A DNA stretch of 60,000 nucleotides from Cryptomeria japonica (taxonomy: Eukaryota > Streptophyta > Pinopsida > Cupressales > Cupressaceae), in the NCBI RefSeq assembly GCF_030272615.1, contig NC_081414.1:231883733-231943732 (forward strand), read 5' to 3'. Within the stretch, counting starts at the first letter, position 1. Each line of letters begins with the position of its first letter. Shown piece after piece: positions 34,201-44,762 of the stretch. The notes under the pieces were generated by a model. That model searched no databases. It was not told the DNA's origin and was given only the letters and a program-made list of their open reading frames with translations. A program made the translations under genes and the position numbers.

Positions 34201-34628
34201 TGATCATAGATAGGGTAACCGGTGATTAGATGAATGATTTCCTTGGTGATTTTGAATGGTTGCTCTTCTAGCCACATGAAATCATCATGAACTCTGCTCA
34301 AGACAAACTTGACCCACTGGGGTTTGAACACACGGGGATAGGTTAGGGCTTCAGTTAATCCCTTGATTTTGATATGCTCGTACTTGCTATCCATTTTGCC
34401 ATCGGTACATAGCTCATCATATGTGTCTTTTATCTCAACATGATCGAGTTTTTCAACACGACATTTGGTGAAGAATCTAACATCTTCGACTAACAAGACT
34501 CGATCTGGGATGAGTGAAAAGGCAGTTTTGTCATCCAGTTCAGAGGTGACTTTAGGAGTCAAAGAATATTTGAGTGAGGGCTTCTCTACATTCTTGACAA
34601 CTATGGGATCTTGGATCTTGGGTGCCAT
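31246..34628 (-). pseudogene. unassigned ~1,100-codon protein of the nested element
   Basis: One frame from ATG 34628 runs to 31344 with five in-frame stops, all TAG (33684, 32955, 32487, 32481, 31986); a frameshift near 31345 then leads to a likely end at 31246. Residues 1-315 form an unbroken unknown domain (for example FKPQWVKFVLSRVHDDF, KEIIHLITGYPIYDHARAQK). A Lys/Arg-rich patch is at about 450-485, a Thr/Gln/Glu-rich stretch around 690-840, and the C-terminus (881-1094) is helical with coiled-coil character. No polymerase motifs are present. It fills the place where pol should be. Some similarity in plan to plant transposon-associated proteins is possible, but I cannot name a family. 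Confidence 0.7.
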
Positions 34629-35122
34629 TTGTAAATTTCAGATAAAACTTAGCAGACTATCCTTAGGGTTTGACGGTTTACAAACGACAAACGTTTCACA
34701 CTTAGTAGATAATAGCAATTTGACAAGATCGGTAAACTAGCTTAACAATGTGATGAGATTTGATGTAAATACCTTGGATTCGCTTTGAATGACAATGACT
34801 GCGAAAATGCCTTTAAGTACACAAAATACCTTATCGGGCTCCGTGTGGGTTAGGTAAAAAATATTAAATGCACTCGGTTCACCTTTAACCGATTTACTCC
34901 TTTTTTTTCATTTTAACCGAGTAACCAAATTTCCTTCATTTACCGACTTGATAGGCTTCCTGTATACACCAACTTGATAGGTTTCTTGTAAAGTACTTTT
35001 GATAGAATTTCAAACTTACTAATGTATCTTAACTATGCAAATTTTGAATTTAGTACATAATAGAATAGGAACTGTTATGATTTTAACCTTCAGAGAATGC
35101 AGTCCCTTCATACCTTTGCTGA

Positions 35123-36475
35123 TTAATTTGGAATAGGTGCACCTAACTCAGTAGGTAAGGTGCTTTCTTCATTTGACACAATTTCCTTCTTTTTCCAAAT
35201 CATCTCTAATTTTTCTTTTATCTCTTCAGTGTCTCCTCTAGGTTGATCTCTGCAGTCTCCAGCTAAATGTCCAACTTTGTGACAATGAAAACATGCCATA
35301 CCAGGATTTCTCCATGATCTTTGGTTGTTCATTCCAAACCTTATAAAACAGTTGGCACTAATATGTCCATATCTTCCACAACATTCGCACCATATCCTTG
35401 TATTGTAATCGCATGGTACTGCTGCATATTGTCGGTAAGGATCTGTGTAAGTTCGGTAACCTCTAGTGTTTGTTCGGTGTGCAGACCACATGTAGTTCTT
35501 TTCCTTAATCCAACACTTCTCGGTACTATGTCCATATCTATTGCAGTTCTTACAAAACCCTTTGAATTTTGCCTTCTGATAATTGTTATCAAACTTTGTC
35601 CTACATTGATTAGATGTGTGACCATATTTATTGCAATTATAACCATAACCATTGGAATTTGTGATATCCGGTTGCTTACCTTTTCTAATTTGGCATATGT
35701 TGGCAGTGTGACCTTGATTTCCACAGTAGTAGCAAATAGGCTTCTTTCTTTTGATGTTATTCCTTTTTCCAGCTTGCTTAGATGATTCTCCTCTCTCGGT
35801 AGTATGAATTCCTTTCTCGGTAGAGTCTTTTCCTTTGTAATTGAGTCCTGCATCTTTGTTGGGTCTTCTTGTATTCAGTTGCTCGTCCAACAACTTTGAT
35901 GCTTCATAACTCTTCTTCAATGTTTCTTTGGATTTCTTCTCTATTTCAAGTTCATCGGTCAACCTTGATACTTCAAGTTTCAATGCTTGATTCTCATCAT
36001 TATTCAAAATTGCTTCATGATGTGCATAACCTAGTTGACCTGTCATATTTTGTTGAATCCCAGTCAATCTTATGATTTCATCATTTTTATCAGATACTAA
36101 GACTTCAAGTTGTTGTTTCTCTTTTTGTAGATCTCTTGCTTTATCCTTAGCTGTCCTCAATGCATCTAGATTTTCAGTCATCTGTGTGCTGAAATGTTCA
36201 TGTTCTCTTTTCATTGCTTTTAGTTGATCAACCAATGCTTTGTTCTTTTCTTTCAATACTCCAATCATTTCTTCAGTTTCTTCAGATATACTGTTCTTAG
36301 ATGATGTCTCAATTTGTTCCACTAACTCTTGAGAATCCTGCAAGTCATCAAATAATCTTCTTCTTACTTTCAAAGATTTTTGCATTTGCTTTTGCATGTC
36401 TGCAATCACTTGATTTGCATGATCCAGCTCTTCTTGCAGATACACAATCCTCCGAGATTGTTTATAGCCTTCCAT
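35123..36475 (-). CDS. coiled-coil, five-zinc-knuckle gag-like protein
   Basis: Intact frame of 450 codons from ATG 36475 (the frame is open further upstream into the LTR, but this ATG is 49 bp past the primer site and begins the helical region). Residues about 5-200 are a long coiled coil (LQEELDHANQVIADMQKQMQ). Residues 245-410 hold five CCHC-type motifs: CYYCGNQGHTANIC, YNCNKYGHTSNQC (first Cys replaced by Tyr), CKNCNRYGHSTEKC, CECCGRYGHISANC and CFHCHKVGHLAGDC. Such knuckles bind RNA in gag proteins. No capsid domain is recognised. The frame has no stop, unlike every other long frame in the window, so it is either young or under selection. Confidence 0.8.
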   Translation of the reverse strand: MEGYKQSRRIVYLQEELDHANQVIADMQKQMQKSLKVRRRLFDDLQDSQELVEQIETSSKNSISEETEEMIGVLKEKNKALVDQLKAMKREHEHFSTQMTENLDALRTAKDKARDLQKEKQQLEVLVSDKNDEIIRLTGIQQNMTGQLGYAHHEAILNNDENQALKLEVSRLTDELEIEKKSKETLKKSYEASKLLDEQLNTRRPNKDAGLNYKGKDSTEKGIHTTERGESSKQAGKRNNIKRKKPICYYCGNQGHTANICQIRKGKQPDITNSNGYGYNCNKYGHTSNQCRTKFDNNYQKAKFKGFCKNCNRYGHSTEKCWIKEKNYMWSAHRTNTRGYRTYTDPYRQYAAVPCDYNTRIWCECCGRYGHISANCFIRFGMNNQRSWRNPGMACFHCHKVGHLAGDCRDQPRGDTEEIKEKLEMIWKKKEIVSNEESTLPTELGAPIPN

Positions 36476-36523
36476 TGATAAGATCTTTCTCTTTAGGTAG
36501 TTAAACCCTTTTCCAAGATTCAA

Positions 36524-36535
36524 GCTCTGATACCA
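36524..36535 (-). other. primer binding site, tRNA-Met type
   Basis: Minus-strand TGGTATCAGAGC, an exact match to the plant initiator-Met primer site, two bases after the 5' LTR end. Confidence 0.92.
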
Positions 36536-36537
36536 AT

Positions 36538-37694
36538 TGTTAGGCCCAATATGGAAAGCTAATGTACTGAGAGGGGAGGGGTGAATCAGTACTCCAAAAC
36601 TTTTCTTGAATAATAACTTTACTGTTATGCATAAACAAAATAGTGCAGTAACATAAAATAAAGTTAAAACAAATAGATAACAATCATACATGATTCACTC
36701 CATAACACATATATTTTGGTTACGCAGAAACTCTTGGTTAGAGAGAAAAACTGCGGTGGGGATGGCACCCACAACTTCACTACTGCAATAATAAAGAATG
36801 CTCGGTTAGAGCTACATTTTAGCTATTTCTGATAGCTTACCCTATTAGGAGTAACAAGATCTATTAGATCTACCTTGCTAAAGGATTTACAACATTTAAC
36901 CTAAATGTTGCACCTGGTTAGAGGCTTTACAATTTATAGACTTGATTGGAGTCTTTTACCCTGTTAAAGGTTTCTCTTTGAACTTCACAATATTACAATA
37001 AAATGATTACAAATATCTGCAACTTTACATCTAAAATATTATAGCAAATTCTATGTGCCCAGAATAGATTACCTTGCTTATAGCATACCTCGGTAACCCA
37101 TATAGTAACTCGGTAAACCCTTATGTATACTCTGTTCTTCGACTGTTCTCTGAAAACCTTCTCGGTGACCTCTGTGTCTCTGTAACAGTCTTCCTTCATA
37201 CATGCACACACCTTTAACTCTTAACTCATGTTGTATAAATAGATCTCTTAAAACGGTGATCCAATTCATTGCATCAATCTTACAAACATGATTCCTCGAA
37301 TGAATAACTATACAAAATATTTCATTGGTTAGCTTGACCTCAAAATCATACACAATCTTTTGGTGCAATTTCCAATGTAATAACGGTTAGATGTGCCTCG
37401 ATCTTGTAACACATTTTCATATGCATGTCTAGGTTCAATGTATCTAGTAACACATTTCACTCGGTGAAAATCAACTCGGTGTGTCATCTTTACTGCTCGG
37501 TAGATATAAGAAGATACTCGGTAGACAACTCGGTGTATACTGCATTCTGTGACTACTTTTCTCTATAACCGACTAGACTGTGCATACCGACTTCTCTATG
37601 TATCCCGACTGCATGATTCGGTAGCGTTAACCGACTAGAGTATATAGTATAACTTTGAATATAAAAACTAATGGCAATTTGATAAGTAGTAATA
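36538..37694 (-). repeat. 5' LTR of the nested element
   Basis: Plus reading starts TGTTAGGCCCAATATGG and ends AGTAGTAATA, the last bases altered from ACA. TATA-type word at 37234-37241. It lies immediately before the primer site in element sense. Confidence 0.93.
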
Positions 37695-37699
37695 GATAG

Positions 37700-39067
37700 A
37701 TCGGTCTTAAACATGGTATTCACTCTCTCAAACCAGACATTCCTATGAATCATCAAACGATCAAAACAATGACATATATCAATATGGCTGCTGGATTTTT
37801 TTCCAAGTTAGTCTTATCTTTATCAATTGATGACAAGTCATGTTTCATCAAATCCAAAACATTGAAAAACAAAAAATACCAAAAACATCAATATAATGTC
37901 CTGACAAAATCCTAAAAATCCTAAAAAGTCCTGAAAAAATTCAAATCATTGAAAAAAAGAAAAATACCAAAAACATTCATATATCGATCCATAAAATCAA
38001 CCCAAAAACAATAAAAAATCAATGAAAAAACTTCCAATAACATGTCTCTCAAGAATCAAACACTCGAGCAGATATCCAGTAAATGCTTTGCATGAAGTTA
38101 ACAAAGGATACAACTATCCAGTCAAACATCTGCAACCAATTGATCAAGTTGTCTTATCAATCGTATCATATCCATATCAAGTGATTATTATCTTGTCTTA
38201 AACATAAGAGGATACACTCGAAATCAGACATGCCAGTCTTAAACGGGGTCTGCAACTTTCTGAGATCAGACATCATCAACTATCACATCAAGCAACTGAG
38301 AACGAAGGCACAAGGTCAATATAGCCACTAAATTTTGTCTGTGTCAGTCTTTATCTTTTATCATTTGGCGACAGATTGTGTTCCTATGCTACTCAAGGAT
38401 GTCCACAAGTGACTAGAGGAGCCATGGTGGACATTATCTTTTTCTTTGTTTTCTATTTGTGGTGTGAACCAATGAAGTTCTGGGGCAATAGTTCTAGTGG
38501 GTGTCTGTGTTAGTACGTTCATTCGACAAATATCCTATGCAAAAGTCAAGGATAGTTATGCTTGTGACTATCCCACATACCTCGACCCTGGCATTATTCT
38601 TAGAATGGAGGGTTCACTCCTTGTCTGCTATGTGTTTGTTTCTTCAATGAGATATCTTTACATCTTGGTTCCTTATACCCTGATGTGCTAAGCGCCATTG
38701 TTCCACAATAAGGCTCAGTGATGAATATATATTGCGTAATAAATAATGACACAAGCTTGTGAATCAATCATTCTCATTTCATCTCATTTTCTTATTGCTA
38801 GTTTGTTGATTCTTTTCTCATCATCTCTTTCTAAATCATTTTCTATCATCTAACATTATTCTTTCATCAATCTATTCTCTCATATTTTATCTCAATATCA
38901 TCTTCACATCACCTATCTCTATCTCTTATCAATTAACTATTCTTCTATCTAACATTCTTCTTTTTTCGAGAGATCATTCGTACCTTTAATGCATAAACAA
39001 TCTCTTGAGGGGGCATTACACCCTAAGTATTGCCAGGGCATACTAGGGCAGAATTTTTTTTCGTTTT
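37700..39067 (+). other. 3' internal part of the large element, no gene seen
   Basis: It continues the A-rich AAAAATCCTGAAAA-type array (37850-38040) that the nested element split. No supported frame follows. From about 38760 to 38960 it is rich in TCATTTCTATC-like words. Confidence 0.55.
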
Positions 39068-39111
39068 CTTTGAAACAATGTCATTCTGACATTGTCTCAA
39101 AGAGGGGCAAA
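39068..39111 (+). other. hairpin abutting the polypurine tract of the large element
   Basis: CTTTGAAACAATGTCA (39068-39083), a TTC loop, then TGACATTGTCTCAAAG (39087-39102): 15 of 16 pairs match. The polypurine tract AGGGGCAAA follows at 39103-39111 and the LTR starts at 39112. The inverted repeat may mark the RNA near the plus-strand priming site or act as a terminator-like structure; either role is inference. Confidence 0.8.
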
Positions 39112-39385
39112 TGTAGACACCTAAAAATGTCTCATTGATCATGCACTAATTATTCATCTAATTGATTAAATAATTCTTTAATTCTTTAATTAAGTTAATT
39201 AATCTTATTCTTCTAATTTTGTATTTCTTCATCATCTTACTAATTATTCCAATTTCAATTCTATCAATCATTTAAATCATTTTCTAATGTTAATTAAATA
39301 TTTATTATTTGATTAATTATAATTTTAATCCTTCAATTTAAATAATCTTTATTATTAAAATTGTGGTGAGGTTTTGAGGAGCAAA

Positions 39386-40490
39386 ATGGGCAAAATTTCG
39401 CATGCTAGGGTTTCAGAGCACAAGCATAGTTGGGGTGAGGAAGCCCTTTGTGATCCTCTTCCACCTCAAGATCCTTTTGGCATTCAGTCTGACCACATCC
39501 CACAATGGGTTTTTTGAAATGGTAAATGGGTTGATGTGTTTTCACGGGATCAGTCAGAATGGCGTCAAGGGCATCCTAGACGGTTGAAATCATCTGATTT
39601 AAAAGGTTTCTTTGGGTCTTAGGAAGAGTTTCTCTAAACATTCTAAATCCCATGGGCTTGGGGGGTCTGGAAAAAACCCTCGAAATAAAAACTTTCTTTA
39701 GAAGGGTGCTCGATGGATTTCTTTTGTTTTGGCTCAGCCTAAAGTTGTTTTACCTTTTGAATCAAAAATGAATAAACCCTTGGTTAAAGAGCCTTTGGCG
39801 GAGAAAGTTTGGTCACTGATGCCTAGTATCTCTGTGGTTGAAGCTCCTTTTGATAATAAAGCTAGGGACTTGCACTCCTTGGCAGTTCTTATTCAGGTTT
39901 GGGGTGACAATATTTTGCTTTCCAAGCTCCATCACAAAATTCACTCTCTCTGGTATGGCACACTTTAATTTCAGGTTCTTTCTGCGAATACCTTCATTGT
40001 CATTTTTGATAGTGTGGATGCTAAACAACAGGCTTTGGAAAAATCATATTTTCGGTTGGGCCGTAATTTAATCTTTGTGGAAAATTGGAAAACTTTTTTT
40101 TCTACATCGCAAGATATTGTGAAATGTATCCCTACTTGGTTCTCCTTGCCCGATTTTCCCTATGAATTTTCGGAACTGGATATCTTGCAAAATATTGGGG
40201 ATTCTTTCACGAAATTTATTCATTTGCATTCAGTTTTCGAGGATGGGGTTTTTAGGGTTAAGATTTGTGTTTTGCTTTCTTCATCCTCTGTGGTTCCTTC
40301 CAATTGTAATTTGAAATCTATTGATGGTATTTGGCATCAGAGTGTTGTTCGCAATTCTGCTTGGTTTTCTAGGGCTTCTGTGGTCATGGATTCTACCCTT
40401 TTTGCTTCTCTTAAGGGTTTGTCTTTTGAAGACAAGGTGTCTCGGCCTTCAAAATTTTATAATTCAAAACCTCTTACTCCCCTGGCTTAT
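39386..40490 (+). pseudogene. LINE-3 ORF1 (DUF4283-like)
   Basis: ATG 39386 begins MGKISHARVSEHKHSWGEEA. After stops near 39516 and 39619 and frame changes, the DUF4283-like region reads LEKSYFRLGRNLIFVENWK and IPTWFSLPDFPYEFSELDIL, then IGDSFTKFIHL and VFRVKICVLL (40014-40290). The frame stays open to about 40490. This is the RNA-binding ORF1 protein of plant L1 elements. It is followed, without the usual ORF2 start, by the C-terminal part of ORF2. Confidence 0.75.
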
Positions 40491-41856
40491 CCATAATGGT
40501 CAAAAGGCTAGATTTTGGGAGGAAGTCTGGAATGGTTTTCCTGCACTTTCTAGCCTTAGGGATTGGTCACCTCTTATGTCTCTTCTCAAATCTTCTTGGG
40601 GTTTATTTGTGGTTGATTATTTTTTTGTGGATTCCTTGGGCCTCTTACCCATGGCTAGATGGAAATTTATTGATTTTCTTTCGGTGGACCAAGATATTAA
40701 GTATGCTTTTGTGGATGAGCTAAGGAAATGTCCATTGCTGTTTTCAGAGAAGGAAGATGAGCTTATTTGGACCTATTCAAAATTAGGGGAATATTCGGTT
40801 AAAGAGGGGTATAATTTTTTGTTTGCAGGTTGTAAGGGGGAGGATTTGCCCTACAAGTTATTTTGGCATGTTGTCTGTCTTCCAAAAGTAGGGTCTTTTG
40901 CTTGGTTGGCCATTCAGGATAGAATTCTAACTGGTATGAGATTGGATAGGCTTGGCATTACTGTTGTTTTCCCTTGTGTTATGTGTGGATGGTTTCTTGA
41001 ATCAGTAGATCATCTTTTTCTTCATTGCCCCTTTGCTTCTCATTGTTGGTACTAGCTATCTAATAAGTTATATTGGTGTTCTTCTTTAGGCAGTGACCTT
41101 AACTCTCATTTCATGAGTTGGCCTCTGTTATATCCATCTTCATTTTATGCTTGTCTTTGGATAATTGCTTCTTCTGGTATGATCTAGAAGATTTGGCTTG
41201 AGAGGAATAACAAGATTTTTAGGAAGCACTCTTCCACTTTGCAAGATGTGCTCTTATGTATTGAAAAATCAATCTCTAAGACTATCTTGGCATTCATTTA
41301 CAAGGGCATTAGTCTGCAGAATACTTTTACACCATGAGATAATCGGATTACTAGGCATTGGCCAGCTTTACAGTCACTCCCTTTGAGTGGGGTCATTTCT
41401 AAAACAAGGTCTTCATTAATGAATAGGAAAGAGGTGGTCTGGCTGCCTCCCCCTGCTTCTAAGTATAAATTGAATTTTGATGGAGCATCCCGTGGTAACC
41501 CTAGGAAATCTGCCATTGGTATTGTGGTTTTTGATAATAGGGCTCGTATTATTAAAGCACAATGTCAATGTATTTCTAGAGGGACTGATAATGTGGTTGA
41601 GTTACATGCTCTTTCTACTGGGCTTGATTTGCTCCTTTCATTGCACCATTTGGATGTCATTATAGAAGGTGACTCTCAGGTTGTTTTTTATATGGTCACT
41701 AATCGCTCATCACATTCTTGGCATCTCAACTATTGGTTGGATAAGATACTTGCACAACTTGAGTTTTTTAATTCCTTCTCTATAGTTCATTGCTACAGGG
41801 AAGCTAATAAGGTGGTGGATTTCTTAGAAAACAAAGCATTAGATGAAGATGTCTAG
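40491..41856 (+). pseudogene. LINE-3 ORF2 remnant: zinc-binding region and RNase H
   Basis: It starts at GQKARFWEEVWNG, the usual sequence just after the RT thumb, and contains KLGEYSVKEGYNFLF, LPKVGSFAWLAIQDRILT and CVMCGWFLESVDHLFLHCP (zf-RVT) before a TAG at 41053. RNase H is open from 41383 to 41856: KLNFDGASRGNPRK, DNVVELHALSTGLDLL, IEGDSQVVFYMV and YREANKVVDFLENKA keep the Asp and Glu positions. Endonuclease and RT are missing upstream. Confidence 0.85.
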
Positions 41857-42515
41857 TTTTTGTTTGACGTGGATTCCAGTGTTTTACCCCCTCATTAGGT
41901 TTAACTGACCATAACCTATTGGTTGAGTCTCGACCTAGTATCTTGTTGGTAATTATAACCAGGTATGCAGTTTAATGTGGTGGTGTTGATGGCCTTCTCG
42001 ATCTTTCATATCTCCTCAATAAGCCTACATTTTTGCTTGTAATTCCAGCTAGGGTATTGGTTGGGACTTTGTTTTTATGGGCTGGGGTATTTGGTGCGTG
42101 GCTGCCCTGTAATTTTGTTTCTCACTATATTATGTGCATGCTTCTTGGGTTTTTTGATTGTTCGAAGTATGATTTCCCTTGTACAGCTCGCACGTGGTTT
42201 TTAATTATGATTATCTTTGAGGTTTGTACTTAATGACCGGGCGACTCGCTTGAAGATTTATGATTGTTTCATTATGTCCTTTGCGGTGGCAGACTTAGAA
42301 TCACTTCTTTTTCATTTGGGGGATCTCATTGATGTGAAAATCTTGTATTATCATATGTTATGATTATGTGTATTTATGGTCATGCTTTTTGAGAAGAAGT
42401 TCTCATTATTCTTTCTTGAGGTGGCAGTTTGTGGTTGTTTTCTTGCATGTTTTGTCGTGGGCTTGCTTGTGCTAATATATCTGTCTTGTCCTTTGGTGGC
42501 TAAGCTTGTTCTTCT

Positions 42516-43250
42516 ATGATGGCATTTGATGTCTTTATAATCCTGATTTCTCTTTGTTTCACATTATCTCTTTTATGGAGTCTGTGGGATATAGAGTATT
42601 GTTGCCTATTAAGCAGCATGATTTCTGGGACTCATGATTTTGATGATGAAAAGATTAACCGTTTGTTTCAAATTTTTTCTCTAGATTTCTCTCTGGCTTT
42701 TCACAAAGTTCTGGGCAAACAATGGCTGGTGGAAAATGCAAGTTGTTTTCTTGCTGAGATTGCATCTCATTTTATTACTATTTGCATGGACTTGCTCTTG
42801 GATTCTTCTATGGTCAGGGCTCTTTTTGATGCATACTTCCATCTCTACTTTTATTCTGCTGCTAATTTGGATAATGCATTGTCTCTGTATCATTTTGAGT
42901 TTGGCATTTTTGCTTATGGTGGTTTCCTACCTCGTTCTCAATTACTATCTTTTGGCTGGCACAAGGAACTTCTTTCAATTATAAGAGATGGCTTGATTTC
43001 TAACATTTATGATGATACTATGTTTGCTTTGGTAGCTTTGTTAGATCATGTCTCGCCAAATATCTTGGCAACGAATGTCAATGTGTTTTCAGGTATTCAC
43101 TTTCTTTTGGACTCATTGAAAGCAATGATGTCTTCTCCATCTTCAGTTTTGCCTCTTCAGATGGTGCCTCCTGCAGTTTTTGATGATGATGTTATCCTCC
43201 CTTCCTCTCCTCCGTTGGAAAACACTAGTTCTTGGTTCCTGCATTCTTAA
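42516..43250 (+). CDS. LINE-3 ORF3, unknown protein downstream of RNase H
   Basis: An unbroken frame of 244 codons, 660 bp after the RNase H stop. The N-terminus (residues 1-35) is strongly hydrophobic, so the true start may be the later Met in SMISGTHDFDD. Shared landmarks with the other ORF3s: FHKVLGKQWLVEN (about 42702), ASHFIT, and KELLSIIRDGLISNIYDD (about 42963), in the same order as ILGVEFLLTN, PTFFIT and KEFLGDIEQVLEEIDID in LINE-1. The C-terminus is acidic and Pro/Ser-rich. No known domain is recognised. The frame is open although ORF1 and ORF2 of the same copy are damaged. Confidence 0.6.
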   Translation: MMAFDVFIILISLCFTLSLLWSLWDIEYCCLLSSMISGTHDFDDEKINRLFQIFSLDFSLAFHKVLGKQWLVENASCFLAEIASHFITICMDLLLDSSMVRALFDAYFHLYFYSAANLDNALSLYHFEFGIFAYGGFLPRSQLLSFGWHKELLSIIRDGLISNIYDDTMFALVALLDHVSPNILATNVNVFSGIHFLLDSLKAMMSSPSSVLPLQMVPPAVFDDDVILPSSPPLENTSSWFLHS

Positions 43251-44123
43251 TATAATTCTCTCATTCAAAGAAATTTTGTACTCTTTTTGGGGGGTTTGGT
43301 TTTTTGTTGCCCAATATGGCGATTGTGGAATCCTTGGGTTGGCCTCTTATTTGGTTTTATTATGCATGAGCAAGACCAGAGGTTTTCTTTACCTGGTTCT
43401 TTCCTACCGGTGCTCTTTGAACCATGTTGTAAAAACTTTTAAAAATTAATAAAATTTAGTGGTTCTCCACTTTTATCAAAAAATAAATAAATAAAAAATA
43501 ATCTTTATTATTTAAATAAATTTATTTTCAATTTCTCTCTTCGTTCAATTAATCATTCAAACCATTTTCTAATGTTAATTACATATTTATTATTTGATTA
43601 GTTATGATTTTAATCCTAAATTTAAATAATCTTTATTATTTAAATAAATTCATTTTTAATTTCTATCTCTATTCAATTAATCATTAACCCTTTTTCTAAA
43701 TATTAATTAAATATTTATTATCTAATTAATTGTGATTTTAATCCTTTAATTTAAATAATCTTTATTATTTAATTAAATTCAATTTCTAAATAATTAAATA
43801 GTTTCTTTAAATTATTTAATTAACTAATTTATTCTTCAATTCCTAATCCCCAAATTCTAATTTCATTTAATTTAATCCAAATTAATTCTAATTCATATTT
43901 CTTCTATTTCTTCTAATTTCAAATACATGTGCATGATTTCAAAAATCAAATTGAAAATCAAAGTCAAGTTCTAAATATATTCAAATAATAAATTGAATTT
44001 AAAATAAATTCAATATTTGAATTAAATTCTCATGCAAAGATTAAATTGAAAATCAAAGTCAAGGTGCAAGCACATGCTAAATTAATTAATTAAATCATTA
44101 TCTTTTCAATCTCTATTTCTATC

Positions 44124-44654
44124 ATACCCGTTCATGGGTTCCCTAGGGTTAATCCTTTAAATGACCCTTTGGATGGGGAGACGGTGAAGTGGTCAAAACC
44201 AAAGAAGGGGTGGGTGAAAATAAATTTTGATGGAGCTTCAAAAGGCAATCCAGGGATTTTAGGCGTGGGATGTGTGGCCTGTGATGATGAAGGGAAGATC
44301 CTATGTATGGGTGCAAGAAGGCTTCGAGATGGCAGTAATAATGAGGCGGAAGCTCAGGCGGCCTTACTAGTAGTTGAATTAGCAACAAATATGAAGGTGA
44401 TGAAGTTACACCTAGAGGGTGATTCCCAAATTGTAGTCCAGGCTCTGATTAAAGGCCATACATCGTGTTGGAAATTGAACAAATATGCAAATAATATAAG
44501 TGAAAAACTAAAATATTTCAAAAATTATTGCATCTCACATGTGAAAAGAGATGGAAATACTATTGCGGATGGGTTGTCAAATGGTGCATGTGATCTCACA
44601 CTAGGGGAGGTGAGGTGGCGGAATAGCAAAAAAGAATCCGTTAAATGGAGTTAA
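44124..44654 (+). CDS. LINE-4 RNase H (partial ORF2)
   Basis: Open from the truncation point to the stop at 44654. Motifs: KINFDGASKGNPGILG (first Asp), NNEAEAQAALLVVELA (Glu), LEGDSQIVVQAL (second Asp), KRDGNTIADGLSNGA (last Asp), so the DEDD set of RNase H is complete. No start codon of its own is expected, because it is the C-terminal end of ORF2. It is the least decayed RNase H in the window. Confidence 0.85.
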   Translation: MPVHGFPRVNPLNDPLDGETVKWSKPKKGWVKINFDGASKGNPGILGVGCVACDDEGKILCMGARRLRDGSNNEAEAQAALLVVELATNMKVMKLHLEGDSQIVVQALIKGHTSCWKLNKYANNISEKLKYFKNYCISHVKRDGNTIADGLSNGACDLTLGEVRWRNSKKESVKWS

Positions 44655-44762
44655 GATCGCTTGCCAAGTTGGTATGACAAACAATTCAAATTTCCTGTCA
44701 GAAAGCTGACTTTTTTCTTGTGTAAAGTAAGTTAATGAGCATTTATTGCGACATGCTCTGAA

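Larger units (their letters stand above)
29733..37694 (-). mobile_element. complete non-autonomous LTR element, minus strand
   Basis: Two LTRs (29733-30890 and 36538-37694, about 1157 bp each, clearly near-identical) flank 5.6 kb. The target duplication is GATAG (29728-29732, 37695-37699). On the minus strand the order is 5' LTR, tRNA-Met primer site (36524-36535), coiled-coil zinc-knuckle protein (36475 to 35123), a roughly 1,100-codon unknown protein (34628 to 31246), polypurine tract, 3' LTR. There is no protease, RT, RNase H or integrase. The PBS and a PPT of the AAAAGGGGAGA type resemble Copia elements of the SIRE kind; that link is inference. Confidence 0.93.
39357..43495 (+). mobile_element. 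LINE-3: LINE copy lacking endonuclease and RT
   Basis: A 4.1-kb insertion with a 17-bp target duplication, AAATAATCTTTATTATT (39340-39356 and 43496-43512), and an A-rich tail ATCAAAAAATAAATAAATAA. It holds ORF1 from its start, then joins straight to the zinc-binding and RNase H end of ORF2, followed by ORF3. The endonuclease and the whole RT are absent. The complete 5' start of ORF1 and the tail suggest that an already deleted RNA was copied by enzymes from another LINE, but deletion after insertion is not excluded. Confidence 0.9.

Noticed and set aside
31246-34628. Envelope-like protein of a SIRE-type element
   Set aside because: Position before the 3' LTR fits, but I see no signal peptide or clear membrane anchor, so the label is not supported.
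35321-35785. 154-codon plus-strand frame
   Set aside because: Exact antisense of the zinc-knuckle gene; the Cys-rich appearance is a shadow of the knuckles' codons.
36524-36535. tRNA-Met fragment
   Set aside because: Only the 12 bases of a primer site next to an LTR; no cloverleaf around it.
42516-42620. Signal peptide on LINE-3 ORF3
   Set aside because: The hydrophobic start may be untranslated sequence upstream of the real Met; the other ORF3 copies have no such segment.
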